DNA of 64,000 bases from an uncultured Clostridia bacterium. Its GTDB lineage: Bacteria > Bacillota > Clostridia > Peptostreptococcales > Acidaminobacteraceae. A program made the position numbers and the translations under genes. Positions 36,634 through 44,859 of this stretch are shown piece by piece. Under the pieces are notes generated by a model. The model was not told the origin of the DNA, ran no database searches, and saw only the letters and a program-made list of their open reading frames with translations. The stretch is from positions 30,947 through 94,946 of the forward strand of contig CAKMJV010000031.1 in the NCBI GenBank assembly GCA_927417275.1, read 5' to 3'. Position 1 is the stretch's first letter; each line of letters begins with the position of its first letter.

Positions 36634-37182
36634 ATGAGAGAACTTTCATTGCACATTTTGGATATTGCACAAAATTCTATTAAGGCTGAAGCAGAGTGTT
36701 TGAGGATTGCAGTAATTGAAGACTTAGTGGCAGATAAATTGACCATAAAAATTAAAGATGATGGTGTTGGTATGGATTCTGAAACGGTCAGAAAAGTGAT
36801 TGACCCTTTTTATACCACGCGCACCACGCGTAAAGTTGGGCTAGGTATTCCGCTTTTCAAGCTATCTGCTGAGCAATGTGAAGGCCTTTTTGAAATAAAG
36901 TCACAACTTGGCAAAGGCACTGAAATCATAGCTGTTTTTAAATACAGTCACATCGATAGAGTACCGCTTGGAAATATGCCGGAAACCATCGTGACCATTA
37001 TTAATGCATCAGAAAAAATGGATCTGATTTATACGCATCGCTATAGGGATGCGACGTTTACGCTCAATACAAAAGAAATTAAGAAACTCTTAGATGGCGT
37101 ACCGATAACGACGATAGATGTTATCACCTGGTTAAGAGATTATATTGCAGAAGGTCTTCAAGAAATTATGGATGCAAAATAG
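36634..37182 (+). CDS. Histidine-kinase-like ATPase protein (module gene 6)
   Basis: 182 residues: ELSLHILDIAQNSIKAEAECLRI (N box), KDDGVGMD (G1), VIDPFYTTRTTRKVGLGIPLFKLSAEQCEGLFEI (F/G2). This is the GHKL ATPase fold with a phospho-acceptor domain absent, so it may not be a classical kinase. The C-terminal 70 residues (from VTIINAS) form a separate small domain. ATG 36634 begins one base after the preceding stop. It ends the sensory module; a small membrane protein follows 11 bp later. Confidence 0.85.
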   Translation: MRELSLHILDIAQNSIKAEAECLRIAVIEDLVADKLTIKIKDDGVGMDSETVRKVIDPFYTTRTTRKVGLGIPLFKLSAEQCEGLFEIKSQLGKGTEIIAVFKYSHIDRVPLGNMPETIVTIINASEKMDLIYTHRYRDATFTLNTKEIKKLLDGVPITTIDVITWLRDYIAEGLQEIMDAK

Positions 37183-37193
37183 GAGGATAACTT

Positions 37194-37364
37194 TTGAATT
37201 TAAAAAAAGTGGGTATAAGAGTTATAGTGATTACAATTTTACTATTGTTTCTTTCCCGTTCAATAGCAGTTGATCCATACTTACGAGTAGCTCTTGGCGT
37301 CTTTGGTATTGGATCTGGATTTATATTGTTGTTCCTAGACGGCTATCGACATTTTGACAGATGA
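37194..37364 (+). CDS. Small membrane protein, 56 aa, two helices
   Basis: Short gene starting at TTG 37194, eight bases after AGGAGG (37181-37186), ending at TGA 37362-37364. The peptide begins MNLKKVGIRVIVITILLLFLS and continues with a charged turn (VDPYLR) and a second hydrophobic stretch, ending DGYRHFDR; two membrane helices with a short loop are likely. It is 11 bp after the ATPase gene and ends a few bases before the sortase start at 37373. The ribosome site and tight packing support it as a real gene; I recognise no family. Confidence 0.68.
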   Translation: MNLKKVGIRVIVITILLLFLSRSIAVDPYLRVALGVFGIGSGFILLFLDGYRHFDR

Positions 37365-37372
37365 GGTTTTAT

Positions 37373-38086
37373 ATGAAAAGCAAAAAAAAATGGCTCGCAA
37401 ATTTTTTGATTATATTGGGCTTATTGGTTGCACTTTTTCCTTTAATGGATCGTGTGCGCGTTTGGTATTGGCAAGAAAAATTGCTAAGTGCCTATGAAGA
37501 AGACGTGCAACTTGAAATTGAGTCGCCACAAGTTGTCGAATCGGACTATATGATTTTGCAGTCAATTTTAGAAGCAGGTGAACAAGAGTCTTTAGAAGGT
37601 TATGTTGAAATTACACCTTTAGAGGGCGAAACCGTTGAACAAAACGCAGTGGTGGAAACGACCACCAGCAGTGCACCTAAACCCGTAGATAAAAGTGTGA
37701 TTGGCAAGATTAAAATATCAAAGATTAACGTGAATATGCCTATTTTAAACGACGCCACTGAAAGAAATCTAAATCGTGGTGCAGCATTTATCGCGGGCAC
37801 TTCTGAGTTTGGTACAGTGGGCAATGTAGGTGTTGCTGCACATAGAGGGCGTTCATATGGTGTTTTTTTTAATCGCTTAAATGAACTAGAACCTGGTGAT
37901 ATCATAGAAGTCACTACAAATAACACGGTTTATAAATACACCGTTTATAAAGTGCATATTGTTGAACCAACTGAAGTTTCTGTTTTAAATAGAAATAAGA
38001 CAGACAAGATTTTAACTTTGGTCACATGTGACCCCGTGAAGAATCCTACACATCGTTTGATTGTTCATGCTTTACAAAATCCATAA
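37373..38086 (+). CDS. Class D-type sortase
   Basis: 237 residues: N-terminal membrane anchor (about 8-28), a linker rich in Glu (about 45-100), and a sortase barrel with IGKIKISKINVNMPILN, catalytic His in VGVAAHRGRSYG, catalytic Cys in LTLVTCDPV and Arg in NPTHRLIVHA. GTF and TLVTC patterns point to a class D/E-like sortase, which attaches secreted proteins to peptidoglycan. ATG 37373 is chosen with GAGG well spaced; ATG 37361 is within the preceding gene. No LPxTG-type substrate is obvious in this window. Confidence 0.88.
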   Translation: MKSKKKWLANFLIILGLLVALFPLMDRVRVWYWQEKLLSAYEEDVQLEIESPQVVESDYMILQSILEAGEQESLEGYVEITPLEGETVEQNAVVETTTSSAPKPVDKSVIGKIKISKINVNMPILNDATERNLNRGAAFIAGTSEFGTVGNVGVAAHRGRSYGVFFNRLNELEPGDIIEVTTNNTVYKYTVYKVHIVEPTEVSVLNRNKTDKILTLVTCDPVKNPTHRLIVHALQNP

Positions 38087-38126
38087 TGTTTCGTAATATG
38101 ATTTTAATAGTGAAACACGATATATG

Positions 38127-38135
38127 TGATATAAT
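38127..38135 (+). promoter_or_regulatory. Extended -10 promoter of the riboswitch-controlled gene
   Basis: TGATATAAT: TG at 38127-38128, TATAAT 38130-38135. It lies about 28 bp before the first riboswitch and is the only promoter-like element in the 304-bp gap 38087-38390. Confidence 0.6.
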
Positions 38136-38163
38136 CAAGATAAGATATTAGTGAAAGAGTATT

Positions 38164-38251
38164 CTTTTCACGATAATGGCAAACCATCGGAAACGATGGG
38201 ACGCAAAGCTATAGGGCCTTTAAAATGGCAGCCTAGCCACCGAAAGAAAAG
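38164..38251 (+). promoter_or_regulatory. GEMM-I (c-di-GMP-I) riboswitch, copy 1, G at position 20
   Basis: Consensus GEMM-I aptamer: P1 CTTTTC (38164-38169) / GAAAAG (38246-38251), then TGGCAAACC, P2 CCATCG-GAAA-CGATGG with a GAAA tetraloop, GGACGCAAAGC, AGGGCC and GGCAGCC of P3, and final ACCGAA. In the Vc2 numbering the base corresponding to ligand-contacting G20 is G (38178). Seven T follow P1 directly (38252-38258), so a ligand-stabilised P1 plus the T-tract could act as a terminator. It is the first of a tandem pair in the leader of the transglutaminase-like gene. Confidence 0.93.
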
Positions 38252-38293
38252 TTTTTTTCTTTTTTTGAAACAAGACATTATCGTAACGAATTT

Positions 38294-38386
38294 CTCTTCA
38301 CCGACAATAGCAAACCATTGGAAACGATGGGACGCAAAGCCATAGGGCCTTTCATTTGAATGGCAGCCGTGCTACCGAAGGGAGAG
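38294..38386 (+). promoter_or_regulatory. GEMM-I riboswitch, copy 2, A at position 20
   Basis: Same architecture as copy 1: P2 CCATTG-GAAA-CGATGG, GGACGCAAAGC, AGGGCC, GGCAGCC, ACCGAA. The equivalent of G20 is A (38309) within ATAGCAAACC. P1 is CTCTTC (38294-38299) / GGAGAG (38381-38386), and its 3' strand is the ribosome site of the gene starting at 38391. Ligand binding would stabilise P1 and hide the site, predicting translational repression. A20 forms of GEMM-I are known to accept or prefer 3',3'-cGAMP in some bacteria. Confidence 0.92.
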
Positions 38387-38390
38387 TATT

Positions 38391-39182
38391 ATGAAAAAAT
38401 CAATCAGCTTCTTGCTTTTGATAACGTTACTATTTTCAGCATCTTTTAACACATTTGCAAGTGCGAGTAATATGGTGTTAATAGAAGAACAAGGTGTAAT
38501 TGCCGTTCAACTGTCTAAACCAACCACTGTTAAAACTTTATTATTGGTGGAAAAAGATGGGGTAAGATACACATATCCACTGGTTGATCAGCAAATGAGT
38601 CAATTTCCATTACAACTTGGCAATGGTGAGTATACTGTTCGTATCATGGAAAATATTGAATCAAACAAATATAAGGTATTGGACCAATCGAAAATCACGT
38701 TATCTTTAAAAACGCAAAACACTGTTTTTTTAAATGCGATTCAAGACATCGATTGGGATGAAAATTCAGCAGCGGTTATTAAGGCACGTGCTTTGACAAA
38801 AGGCATCAAAAGTGATTCGGAAAAAGTAAAGGTTATTTATAATTATATAACAAAAAACTACACATACGATTATGCAAAAGCAAAATCAGTATCAACGGGC
38901 TATTTTCCAGTGGTTGACGAAATATTCGAATCTAAAACGGGCATTTGCTACGATTACGCTTCGCTCTTTGCTGCGATGTTAAGAAGCGTAGATGTGCCTA
39001 CAAAATTAGTTAAAGGGTATAGCACAGCAACCAAAACGACGTATCATGCTTGGAATGAAGTTTTTGTAGATGGTACTTGGAAAATCGTGGATACAACAGT
39101 TGATGCGGGTTTTATACAAAGAGGCAAAAGTGTTCAAATGTATAAAACTTCAAACGATTTTACTGCTGAGAAAATCTACTAA
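38391..39182 (+). CDS. Secreted transglutaminase-like protein
   Basis: 263 residues: signal peptide (1-25, LLLITLLFSASFNTFASA), a beta-rich N-terminal region (30-115), and a transglutaminase-like protease fold with Cys186 (TGICYDYASLFAAML), His219 (TTYHAWNEVFV) and Asp234 (WKIVDTTVD). Such secreted domains act as peptidases or cross-linking enzymes on the cell surface; the substrate is unknown. ATG 38391 follows GGGAGAG, inside the P1 stem of the second riboswitch. A terminator follows. Control by cyclic dinucleotides is expected from the two upstream aptamers. Confidence 0.9.
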   Translation: MKKSISFLLLITLLFSASFNTFASASNMVLIEEQGVIAVQLSKPTTVKTLLLVEKDGVRYTYPLVDQQMSQFPLQLGNGEYTVRIMENIESNKYKVLDQSKITLSLKTQNTVFLNAIQDIDWDENSAAVIKARALTKGIKSDSEKVKVIYNYITKNYTYDYAKAKSVSTGYFPVVDEIFESKTGICYDYASLFAAMLRSVDVPTKLVKGYSTATKTTYHAWNEVFVDGTWKIVDTTVDAGFIQRGKSVQMYKTSNDFTAEKIY

Positions 39183-39194
39183 TTTAAATAGTGA

Positions 39195-39234
39195 GAACTT
39201 GTTCTGCCAGTTAAGGCAAGCAAGTTCTTTTTTT
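39195..39234 (+). terminator. Rho-independent terminator after the transglutaminase-like gene
   Basis: Outer stem GAACTTG / CAAGTTC with inner TGCC / GGCA, then seven T. Confidence 0.85.
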
Positions 39235-39353
39235 ATGCATCATTATTAAATTGTTGTAACATAAAATAAAAAGATATCTTTTAGTCACGTTATGATATAA
39301 AATTAATAGGTTGAACAATTACGGTTATTATAAGTTTTATTAGGAGAGTTTAA

Positions 39354-41192
39354 ATGTCAAATGCTAAAGGCATAATTAACATCGCAGTAATCGCCCATGT
39401 CGATGCGGGCAAGTCAACGTTGGTTGACGCATTTTTAAGTCAAAATAATGTATTTCGAGCTAACGAGGTCGTTCCAGATTGTGTTATGGATAGTAACGAT
39501 TTAGAACGTGAACGCGGCATTACTATATATTCGAAAAACTGTTCGATCATGTATAAAGACTATAAAATTAATATCGTAGATACACCAGGCCATGCTGATT
39601 TTTCTTCAGAAGTTGAGCGTATTATGAAAACAGTTGATACGGTTGTTTTACTTGTTGACTCGAGTGAAGGGCCTATGCCTCAAACGCGATTTGTGCTTAA
39701 AAAATCACTTGAACGTGGTTTGAAGCCGATTTTATTTATCAATAAAATTGATAAAAAAGATCAACGCGCAGAGGAAGTTGTCGATTTAACGTTTGATTTG
39801 TTTGTTGAACTCAATGCAACAAACGATCAACTGGAATTTCCCATCGTTTACGGTATTGCAAAAGAAGGCATTGCTAAGATGTCTATGGATGATGAAAGTG
39901 AAAATCTTGCCCCTTTGTTTGATACCATCATCAATCATGTTCAACCGTATGCAGAGCCCATAGATGCACCCTTAAAACTTCAGGTATCATCACTTGATTA
40001 TGATGAGTATATTGGTAGATTGGGAATTGGTCGTGTGGTTCAAGGAACCATTCGTCAAGGGGAGCAAATCGCAATATGCAAAAGGGATGAAACAATTGCA
40101 AAAGGCAGAATAACAAAACTTTTTGTCTATGAAGGATTAAGCAAAGTCGAAGTTTCAGAAACTTACGCTGGAGATATGGTCGTTATAGCAGGTTTGGATG
40201 ATATTTCTATAGGCGAGACGATTTGTCATCCGGCGCATATCGATCCGATGCCGATGATCGTAATAGAAGAACCTACGTTGTCTATGAATTTTCTAATCAA
40301 CGATTCGCCATTCTGTGGACGTAGTGGTAAGTTTGTTACCAACAGACATTTGAAAAACAGACTGGATAAAGAATTAGAAGTAAATGTTGGACTTAAAGTT
40401 GAGCCACTAGACTCTGTTCAGGATGGCTTTAAAGTTTCAGGAAGAGGCGAGTTGCATCTTTCAATTTTGCTTGAAAACATGCGTAGAGAAGGCTATGAAG
40501 TAGCAGTATCTAAACCACAGGTATTGATGAAAAACGTAGATGGACAACGCCTTGAACCTGTAGAACGCGTTATTGCGATCGTACCAGATGTATATTCAGG
40601 CTCAGTTATTTCTGAGTTAAGTATTCGAAAAGGTTTGATGGATACCATGAGCACGGAAGACGGCTATACGCGCGTTGAATTTTTAGTGCCTACGCGTGGC
40701 TTGCTTGGTTATCGTAGCGAGTTTGTTAATGTAACACGTGGTGAAGGGGTTTTGATTCGATCTTTTCACGAGTTCCAAGCTTACAAAGGTGAAATTCCTA
40801 AAAGAAGCAATGGCGTTTTAATTTCTCAACAAGGTGGCGTGGCAATGGCGTATTCATTGTTTAACCTATCTGACCGTGCAACAATGATGATTGAAGCGGG
40901 CACAGACGTTTATGAAGGTATGATTATCGGTATCAATTCACGTAGAGATGATATGACTGTTAATCCGACTAAGAATAAAAAACTGACCAATACGCGTGCG
41001 TCTGGTTCGGATGATGCGATTAAATTACTACCTCCAAAGATTTTCAACATGGAAGAAGCACTTACTTTTATAGAAGAAGATGAGTTGCTTGAAATTACAC
41101 CCGATGCACTTAGAATGAGAAAGCGTATACTCAACGAAACCGATCGTGCGCGAAACAGAAGCAAAATCAATAAAGAATCAGATTTAACGTAA
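39354..41192 (+). CDS. typA: Translational GTPase TypA/BipA
   Basis: Ribosome-associated GTPase of 612 residues, involved in stress adaptation and 50S assembly. G1 AHVDAGKST, G2 with RGITI, G3 DTPGHAD, G4 NKID, then domain II, and the C-terminal BipA-specific domain (GEGVLIRSFHEFQAYKGEIPKRSNGVLISQQGG). ATG 39354 follows AGGAGAG. It stands alone with its own terminator at 41210-41252. Confidence 0.96.
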   Translation: MSNAKGIINIAVIAHVDAGKSTLVDAFLSQNNVFRANEVVPDCVMDSNDLERERGITIYSKNCSIMYKDYKINIVDTPGHADFSSEVERIMKTVDTVVLLVDSSEGPMPQTRFVLKKSLERGLKPILFINKIDKKDQRAEEVVDLTFDLFVELNATNDQLEFPIVYGIAKEGIAKMSMDDESENLAPLFDTIINHVQPYAEPIDAPLKLQVSSLDYDEYIGRLGIGRVVQGTIRQGEQIAICKRDETIAKGRITKLFVYEGLSKVEVSETYAGDMVVIAGLDDISIGETICHPAHIDPMPMIVIEEPTLSMNFLINDSPFCGRSGKFVTNRHLKNRLDKELEVNVGLKVEPLDSVQDGFKVSGRGELHLSILLENMRREGYEVAVSKPQVLMKNVDGQRLEPVERVIAIVPDVYSGSVISELSIRKGLMDTMSTEDGYTRVEFLVPTRGLLGYRSEFVNVTRGEGVLIRSFHEFQAYKGEIPKRSNGVLISQQGGVAMAYSLFNLSDRATMMIEAGTDVYEGMIIGINSRRDDMTVNPTKNKKLTNTRASGSDDAIKLLPPKIFNMEEALTFIEEDELLEITPDALRMRKRILNETDRARNRSKINKESDLT

Positions 41193-41209
41193 TTTAAAAT
41201 GATATAAAG

Positions 41210-41252
41210 GTACTTTTAAGAAGTGTTACATTCTTGAAAGTGCTTTTTTTTT
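41210..41252 (+). terminator. Rho-independent terminator of typA
   Basis: Stem GTACTTTTAAGAA / TTCTTGAAAGTGC, eight-base loop, nine T. Confidence 0.85.
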
Positions 41253-41261
41253 GCGCTACAT

Positions 41262-41290
41262 TTGACATAATTTTACATATGTAATATAAT
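41262..41290 (+). promoter_or_regulatory. Perfect-consensus promoter with palindromic spacer
   Basis: TTGACA (41262-41267), 17 bp, TATAAT (41285-41290). The spacer carries a 12-bp perfect palindrome TTACATATGTAA (41273-41284) between the two hexamers, a good place for a repressor. Drives the pseudopilin-like operon. Confidence 0.85.
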
Positions 41291-41312
41291 GGTAAAAAAT
41301 AGGAGGTGCTGT

Positions 41313-41681
41313 ATGTTTACTACAGAAATGTCTGTTATAATCCCTTTGATTATCGTATTAATAATAGGTGCATTAATTATGTTCTTTTTGGCAACGGAAT
41401 TATCACTCTTTGAAATGACAAGTAGTAGAGATTTTATGCTGAGCATTGTACCCCAAGGAGAATTAAATGCATATGTCGCTAAACCGAACATTCATTTGCA
41501 AATTTTTGATTTTAGATTGTGGCAATCGATTCGATATAATACACATGCAACGCGTTTAAATCCATATGCTTCAGTCGTTGGAAATAGTCAGATTAATTTA
41601 AGTACACACTATCATAAAATGTGGATTAATAAGCAAGTAGCTGCATTTGTAAAGTCAGGGTATGAAGGATTTAGTGAGTAG
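41313..41681 (+). CDS. TadE-like pseudopilin, 122 aa
   Basis: Starts TTEMSVIIPLIIVLIIGALIMFFLATELSLFE: a conserved Glu near the start of a long hydrophobic helix, the TadE/pilin N-terminal type. The rest is polar and short. ATG 41313 follows AGGAGG. First gene of a five-gene operon with a DUF5702-like protein, a second TadE-like protein, a kinase and a zinc ribbon. No Tad ATPase or prepilin peptidase lies in the window. Confidence 0.68.
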   Translation: MFTTEMSVIIPLIIVLIIGALIMFFLATELSLFEMTSSRDFMLSIVPQGELNAYVAKPNIHLQIFDFRLWQSIRYNTHATRLNPYASVVGNSQINLSTHYHKMWINKQVAAFVKSGYEGFSE

Positions 41682-41693
41682 ACAGGGGTGCTT

Positions 41694-43523
41694 ATGTATA
41701 AAATACTTAAAAATGAAAAAGGTGTTGTTTCAATTTTTATAGTAATTCTTTTGCCAGTAATCATAATAGGCGGATTGCTGATTTTTGATTATTTACAGGT
41801 ATACCAACAAGAAAACAAGGCATTTAAAATTACTTATGCATGCAGTGATAGTATTTTATCTCAGTATAATGCCTATTTGTATGATTCATTTGCTCTGTAT
41901 GCAAACCATAATGTCACAGACTTGTCGGTTTTGGTCACACATTATTTTGAAAAAAATAGACTTCTGACCAGTCAACAACCGATAAATATTGATGTTGACT
42001 ATTATGCCTTAGATCAAGTTACAACTTTTAATCAAGCGATTAAGCATGCGTCATTTATCCAATTGGGAAACGTTGCAGAAAATTACACCATGGACTTATT
42101 GAATCAATTGGAATTGAGTGATCGTGTGCGCTATTTAAATGAACGATTTAAATTCAGTGAACTCAAACTTGCGGAGCGTTTTGAACTAAACAGCTATCAA
42201 GCGGCTTTAACACGTGTTATTCAAGGCGATTTATCAGTTCTCGAACTTGAAGCCATAAGAAAAGATCAAAAGCGATTATTTGAAGCGTATTTACAACAGT
42301 TGCATGCGGATTTCATGCAATTATCTGAGTCCGATCAAAACACGATTGCACCTTATAAATTAAGTGAATGGGAAGAAACGAATCAAATGTTTCAAGAGCG
42401 GCAGTTAGAACTTGAGCATTTCGAAAATGAAGTGCGTACTGCAGAGGGGCAGATTCTTGAACTTGAAGCACTATGTCACCAATTAAATGAATCTATTATA
42501 TCCATCGATAACGCATTGAAAGATACGGATGAGAAAGCGCAATTGTTAATCGACAAGTCACAATTTCAAAATGAGTTGTTACAAAATGAAGCGGCAATTT
42601 TAGATATTAAGACGCATATTGCTGAACGTTCAAGCGCATTACATCAAACGATGACTTCGGTTAAGCCTGATATAATTAATCAGATGCACACACTTATTAG
42701 TGAAATTACGGCATTGACTACGGGCATCGATGTTGGTGAAGGTGAATTGAGTTTAGAAGAAAAATATAAGTATTCAAAACTTACGAATACACTACAGCCT
42801 TTGCCCTATCACGAGAAACTATTGGTTAACGAATACTATTTGTCACTTTTTTCAAGTTATGATATAAATAGTCCGCGTGCATTAGATCCTTTAAATCGCA
42901 TGGATACAGAGCGCATTTTAAAAGGTGAAATCGAATATATAATAACGGGCAAGGCCTCTGAAAAAGAGAGTATGAACTGGATTACTGCACAAGTGTTCGC
43001 CTTGAGAGTGCCTTCGAATTTAATATCGCTCTTATCAGATACCGAAAAAATGCGAAGCATCTCAAATTATACACTTGCTTTACCTCAACCTTGGAGAATG
43101 GTTGCCTTTACTGCGATTGTTTCTGCTTGGGCGACTGCAGAAAGTTATGTAGATGTTATGGCGCTACTTAAGGGAGAAGGTTTGACACGCGTAAAATCGC
43201 CTTCAGAATGGCATCTCGATTTAGAATCACTTGTAAGTAAGTCGTGGCAAACTAAAAAAAATGATCATTCTGCTTATAAATTGTATTATCAAGATTACTT
43301 AAGAGTACTTTTGTTTTTTCAATCCGAGGAAACATCACTAAAACGCGTAATGGAACTCATGACCACAGAAATTCAAAAAACGACAAAGGGTGCATATGAT
43401 CTAAGTAGTTTTTCCAGAGGGCATCATGTCGTGCTGAATTGGCGACCCAATTCAATTTTCGATTGGGTCCATAAAGATTCTACGCTTGCTTTTACGAATA
43501 ATTATGAGGCCATAAATCAATGA
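41694..43523 (+). CDS. DUF5702-like TadG-type envelope protein with coiled coil
   Basis: 609 residues: N-terminal GVVSIFIVILLPVIIIGGLLIFDYLQVYQQENKAFKITYACSDSILSQYNAYLYDSFALY is a TadG/TadE-type membrane segment with the diagnostic YNAYLYDSFALYA; the family is DUF5702 in Clostridia. Residues about 200-330 form a Glu/Leu-rich coiled coil. The remaining region is beta-rich and Lys/Ser-rich. ATG 41694 follows AGGGG. Stop and next start overlap by four bases. Confidence 0.72.
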   Translation: MYKILKNEKGVVSIFIVILLPVIIIGGLLIFDYLQVYQQENKAFKITYACSDSILSQYNAYLYDSFALYANHNVTDLSVLVTHYFEKNRLLTSQQPINIDVDYYALDQVTTFNQAIKHASFIQLGNVAENYTMDLLNQLELSDRVRYLNERFKFSELKLAERFELNSYQAALTRVIQGDLSVLELEAIRKDQKRLFEAYLQQLHADFMQLSESDQNTIAPYKLSEWEETNQMFQERQLELEHFENEVRTAEGQILELEALCHQLNESIISIDNALKDTDEKAQLLIDKSQFQNELLQNEAAILDIKTHIAERSSALHQTMTSVKPDIINQMHTLISEITALTTGIDVGEGELSLEEKYKYSKLTNTLQPLPYHEKLLVNEYYLSLFSSYDINSPRALDPLNRMDTERILKGEIEYIITGKASEKESMNWITAQVFALRVPSNLISLLSDTEKMRSISNYTLALPQPWRMVAFTAIVSAWATAESYVDVMALLKGEGLTRVKSPSEWHLDLESLVSKSWQTKKNDHSAYKLYYQDYLRVLLFFQSEETSLKRVMELMTTEIQKTTKGAYDLSSFSRGHHVVLNWRPNSIFDWVHKDSTLAFTNNYEAINQ

Positions 43524-44113
43524 AACGATTAAAAGGAAGTCTATCGATTGAAGCGATTTTATCTGTAAGCATGATGTTGATTATAATGACACTGATTTTG
43601 GGTGCTTTGCTTTCAATTTATATTGATGAAAATATGCAGTGGTCAGTTTTGCAAACAAAAGATGATTTGTCTCTAGCGTATATGCCTTTTTTAGGTCATG
43701 AGCATTCTTCTTTGAAGATTTTGGAGCAAACTGTCCTTACAACCATAGCAGATCATAGACTCAATCAAAACATTAAAGCCCGTGAAATGAATCGATTGGT
43801 AAGTAAGGTGGTCGTAGCACCTGTAGAAAAAGATCAATTGGGATTTATAGCGTTAAACATATCTTACAAATATGTTTTGCCGACTTTCGTGAAAAATGGT
43901 GGAATGATTATACCAACAGTAGCAGCCGCATTTTCTGATGGCGTAGACTTTGACACTCAGACGGTTTACATAACCACATATGGTGAGAAGTATCATCAGT
44001 CAACTTGTTTTCATCTAAGAAAGAGTAAGTTTGGCATCACTTTAACTGAAGCAAAAAATAAGGGTTATGATGCATGTAAAAACTGTCATAATCAAAGTCA
44101 AAAGGAGGAGTGA
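43520..44113 (+). CDS. TadE-like protein with C-terminal Cys/His domain
   Basis: 197 residues: pilin-like N-terminus KGSLSIEAILSVSMMLIIMTLILGALLSIYI, a central beta-rich region, and a C-terminal domain VYITTYGEKYHQSTCFHLRKSKFGITLTEAKNKGYDACKNC. That tail (YHxxxCxxLRKS...CxxC) is like the Ada/thermonuclease-tail zinc-binding domain, here fused to a pseudopilin. Coupled to the preceding gene by an ATGA overlap. Confidence 0.72.
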   Translation: MKRLKGSLSIEAILSVSMMLIIMTLILGALLSIYIDENMQWSVLQTKDDLSLAYMPFLGHEHSSLKILEQTVLTTIADHRLNQNIKAREMNRLVSKVVVAPVEKDQLGFIALNISYKYVLPTFVKNGGMIIPTVAAAFSDGVDFDTQTVYITTYGEKYHQSTCFHLRKSKFGITLTEAKNKGYDACKNCHNQSQKEE

Positions 44114-44114
44114 G

Positions 44115-44789
44115 ATGCAGTTAGAAGCATATGAAAAAGTAAACGATTTGAATCGAACGCATATCGTATATTTAAAACATAAGAAAACTGGCCTGGATGT
44201 GGTTAAGAAAACAGTTCATGTGCAACAAGGCATAAATGAGATTAATCGTTTGAAAAAATTAAACTGCGCATGTTTTCCGAGGCTTATAGATTTTGAAATC
44301 AACGCAACTCATGTCGTTATATATACACTGAAAGTACAAGGGGTAAGATGGGATTTAATTGCACAAGATCATAAAATGCATCAACACATTGTCGAGAACA
44401 TTGGACAAGTCACAAGAAATGCTGTTTTGCTACTGGAACTTTTGAAAAATGAAGGAATAGTTCATGGAGACGTCAAACCGGACAATTTGTTTATTGATGG
44501 TGCGTTAAATGTAAAACTCATAGATTTTGGTTCGGCGGTTTGTGAGGATTCTAATGAACGGCAGATGGGTGCGCTGCGTTATATGGCACCAGAGAACGTT
44601 CTTGCAAGTGAGCATCCTTCATATTTAAGTGATTGCTTTGCTATGGGGAAAGCTATTATAGAACTAATAGGTGATAAGAAAATCACTTGTGACAGCGATA
44701 TACTCGACAGAATTGTTGGACTTTCTGCAATAAGACCTAAAATAAGAAAAAATAATTATGAAAGTTTTAAAGTTTATACTTGCAAATAG
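44115..44789 (+). CDS. Small serine/threonine protein kinase-like protein
   Basis: 224 residues with kinase motifs: Lys in VVKKTV, catalytic loop VHGDVKPDNLF (Asp119, Asn124) with HGD in place of HRD, DFG as LIDFGSA (Asp137), and APE as RYMAPENV. The glycine-rich loop is not recognisable and the C-lobe is short. ATG 44115 follows AAGGAGGAG. No membrane segment. In tad-like clusters of Clostridia a kinase is often present; here the substrate may be one of the pseudopilin proteins, which is an inference. Confidence 0.8.
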   Translation: MQLEAYEKVNDLNRTHIVYLKHKKTGLDVVKKTVHVQQGINEINRLKKLNCACFPRLIDFEINATHVVIYTLKVQGVRWDLIAQDHKMHQHIVENIGQVTRNAVLLLELLKNEGIVHGDVKPDNLFIDGALNVKLIDFGSAVCEDSNERQMGALRYMAPENVLASEHPSYLSDCFAMGKAIIELIGDKKITCDSDILDRIVGLSAIRPKIRKNNYESFKVYTCK

Positions 44790-44859
44790 ACAACCTTTCA
44801 GTTATAATAATCTCAAGCAGGATTGTATACAAAAATACAATAATAATGGAGGTGTATTT

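Noticed and set aside
38151..38345. Open frame of 64 codons across the leader of the transglutaminase-like gene
   Set aside because: It covers two GEMM-I riboswitches; no ribosome site and no protein-like composition.
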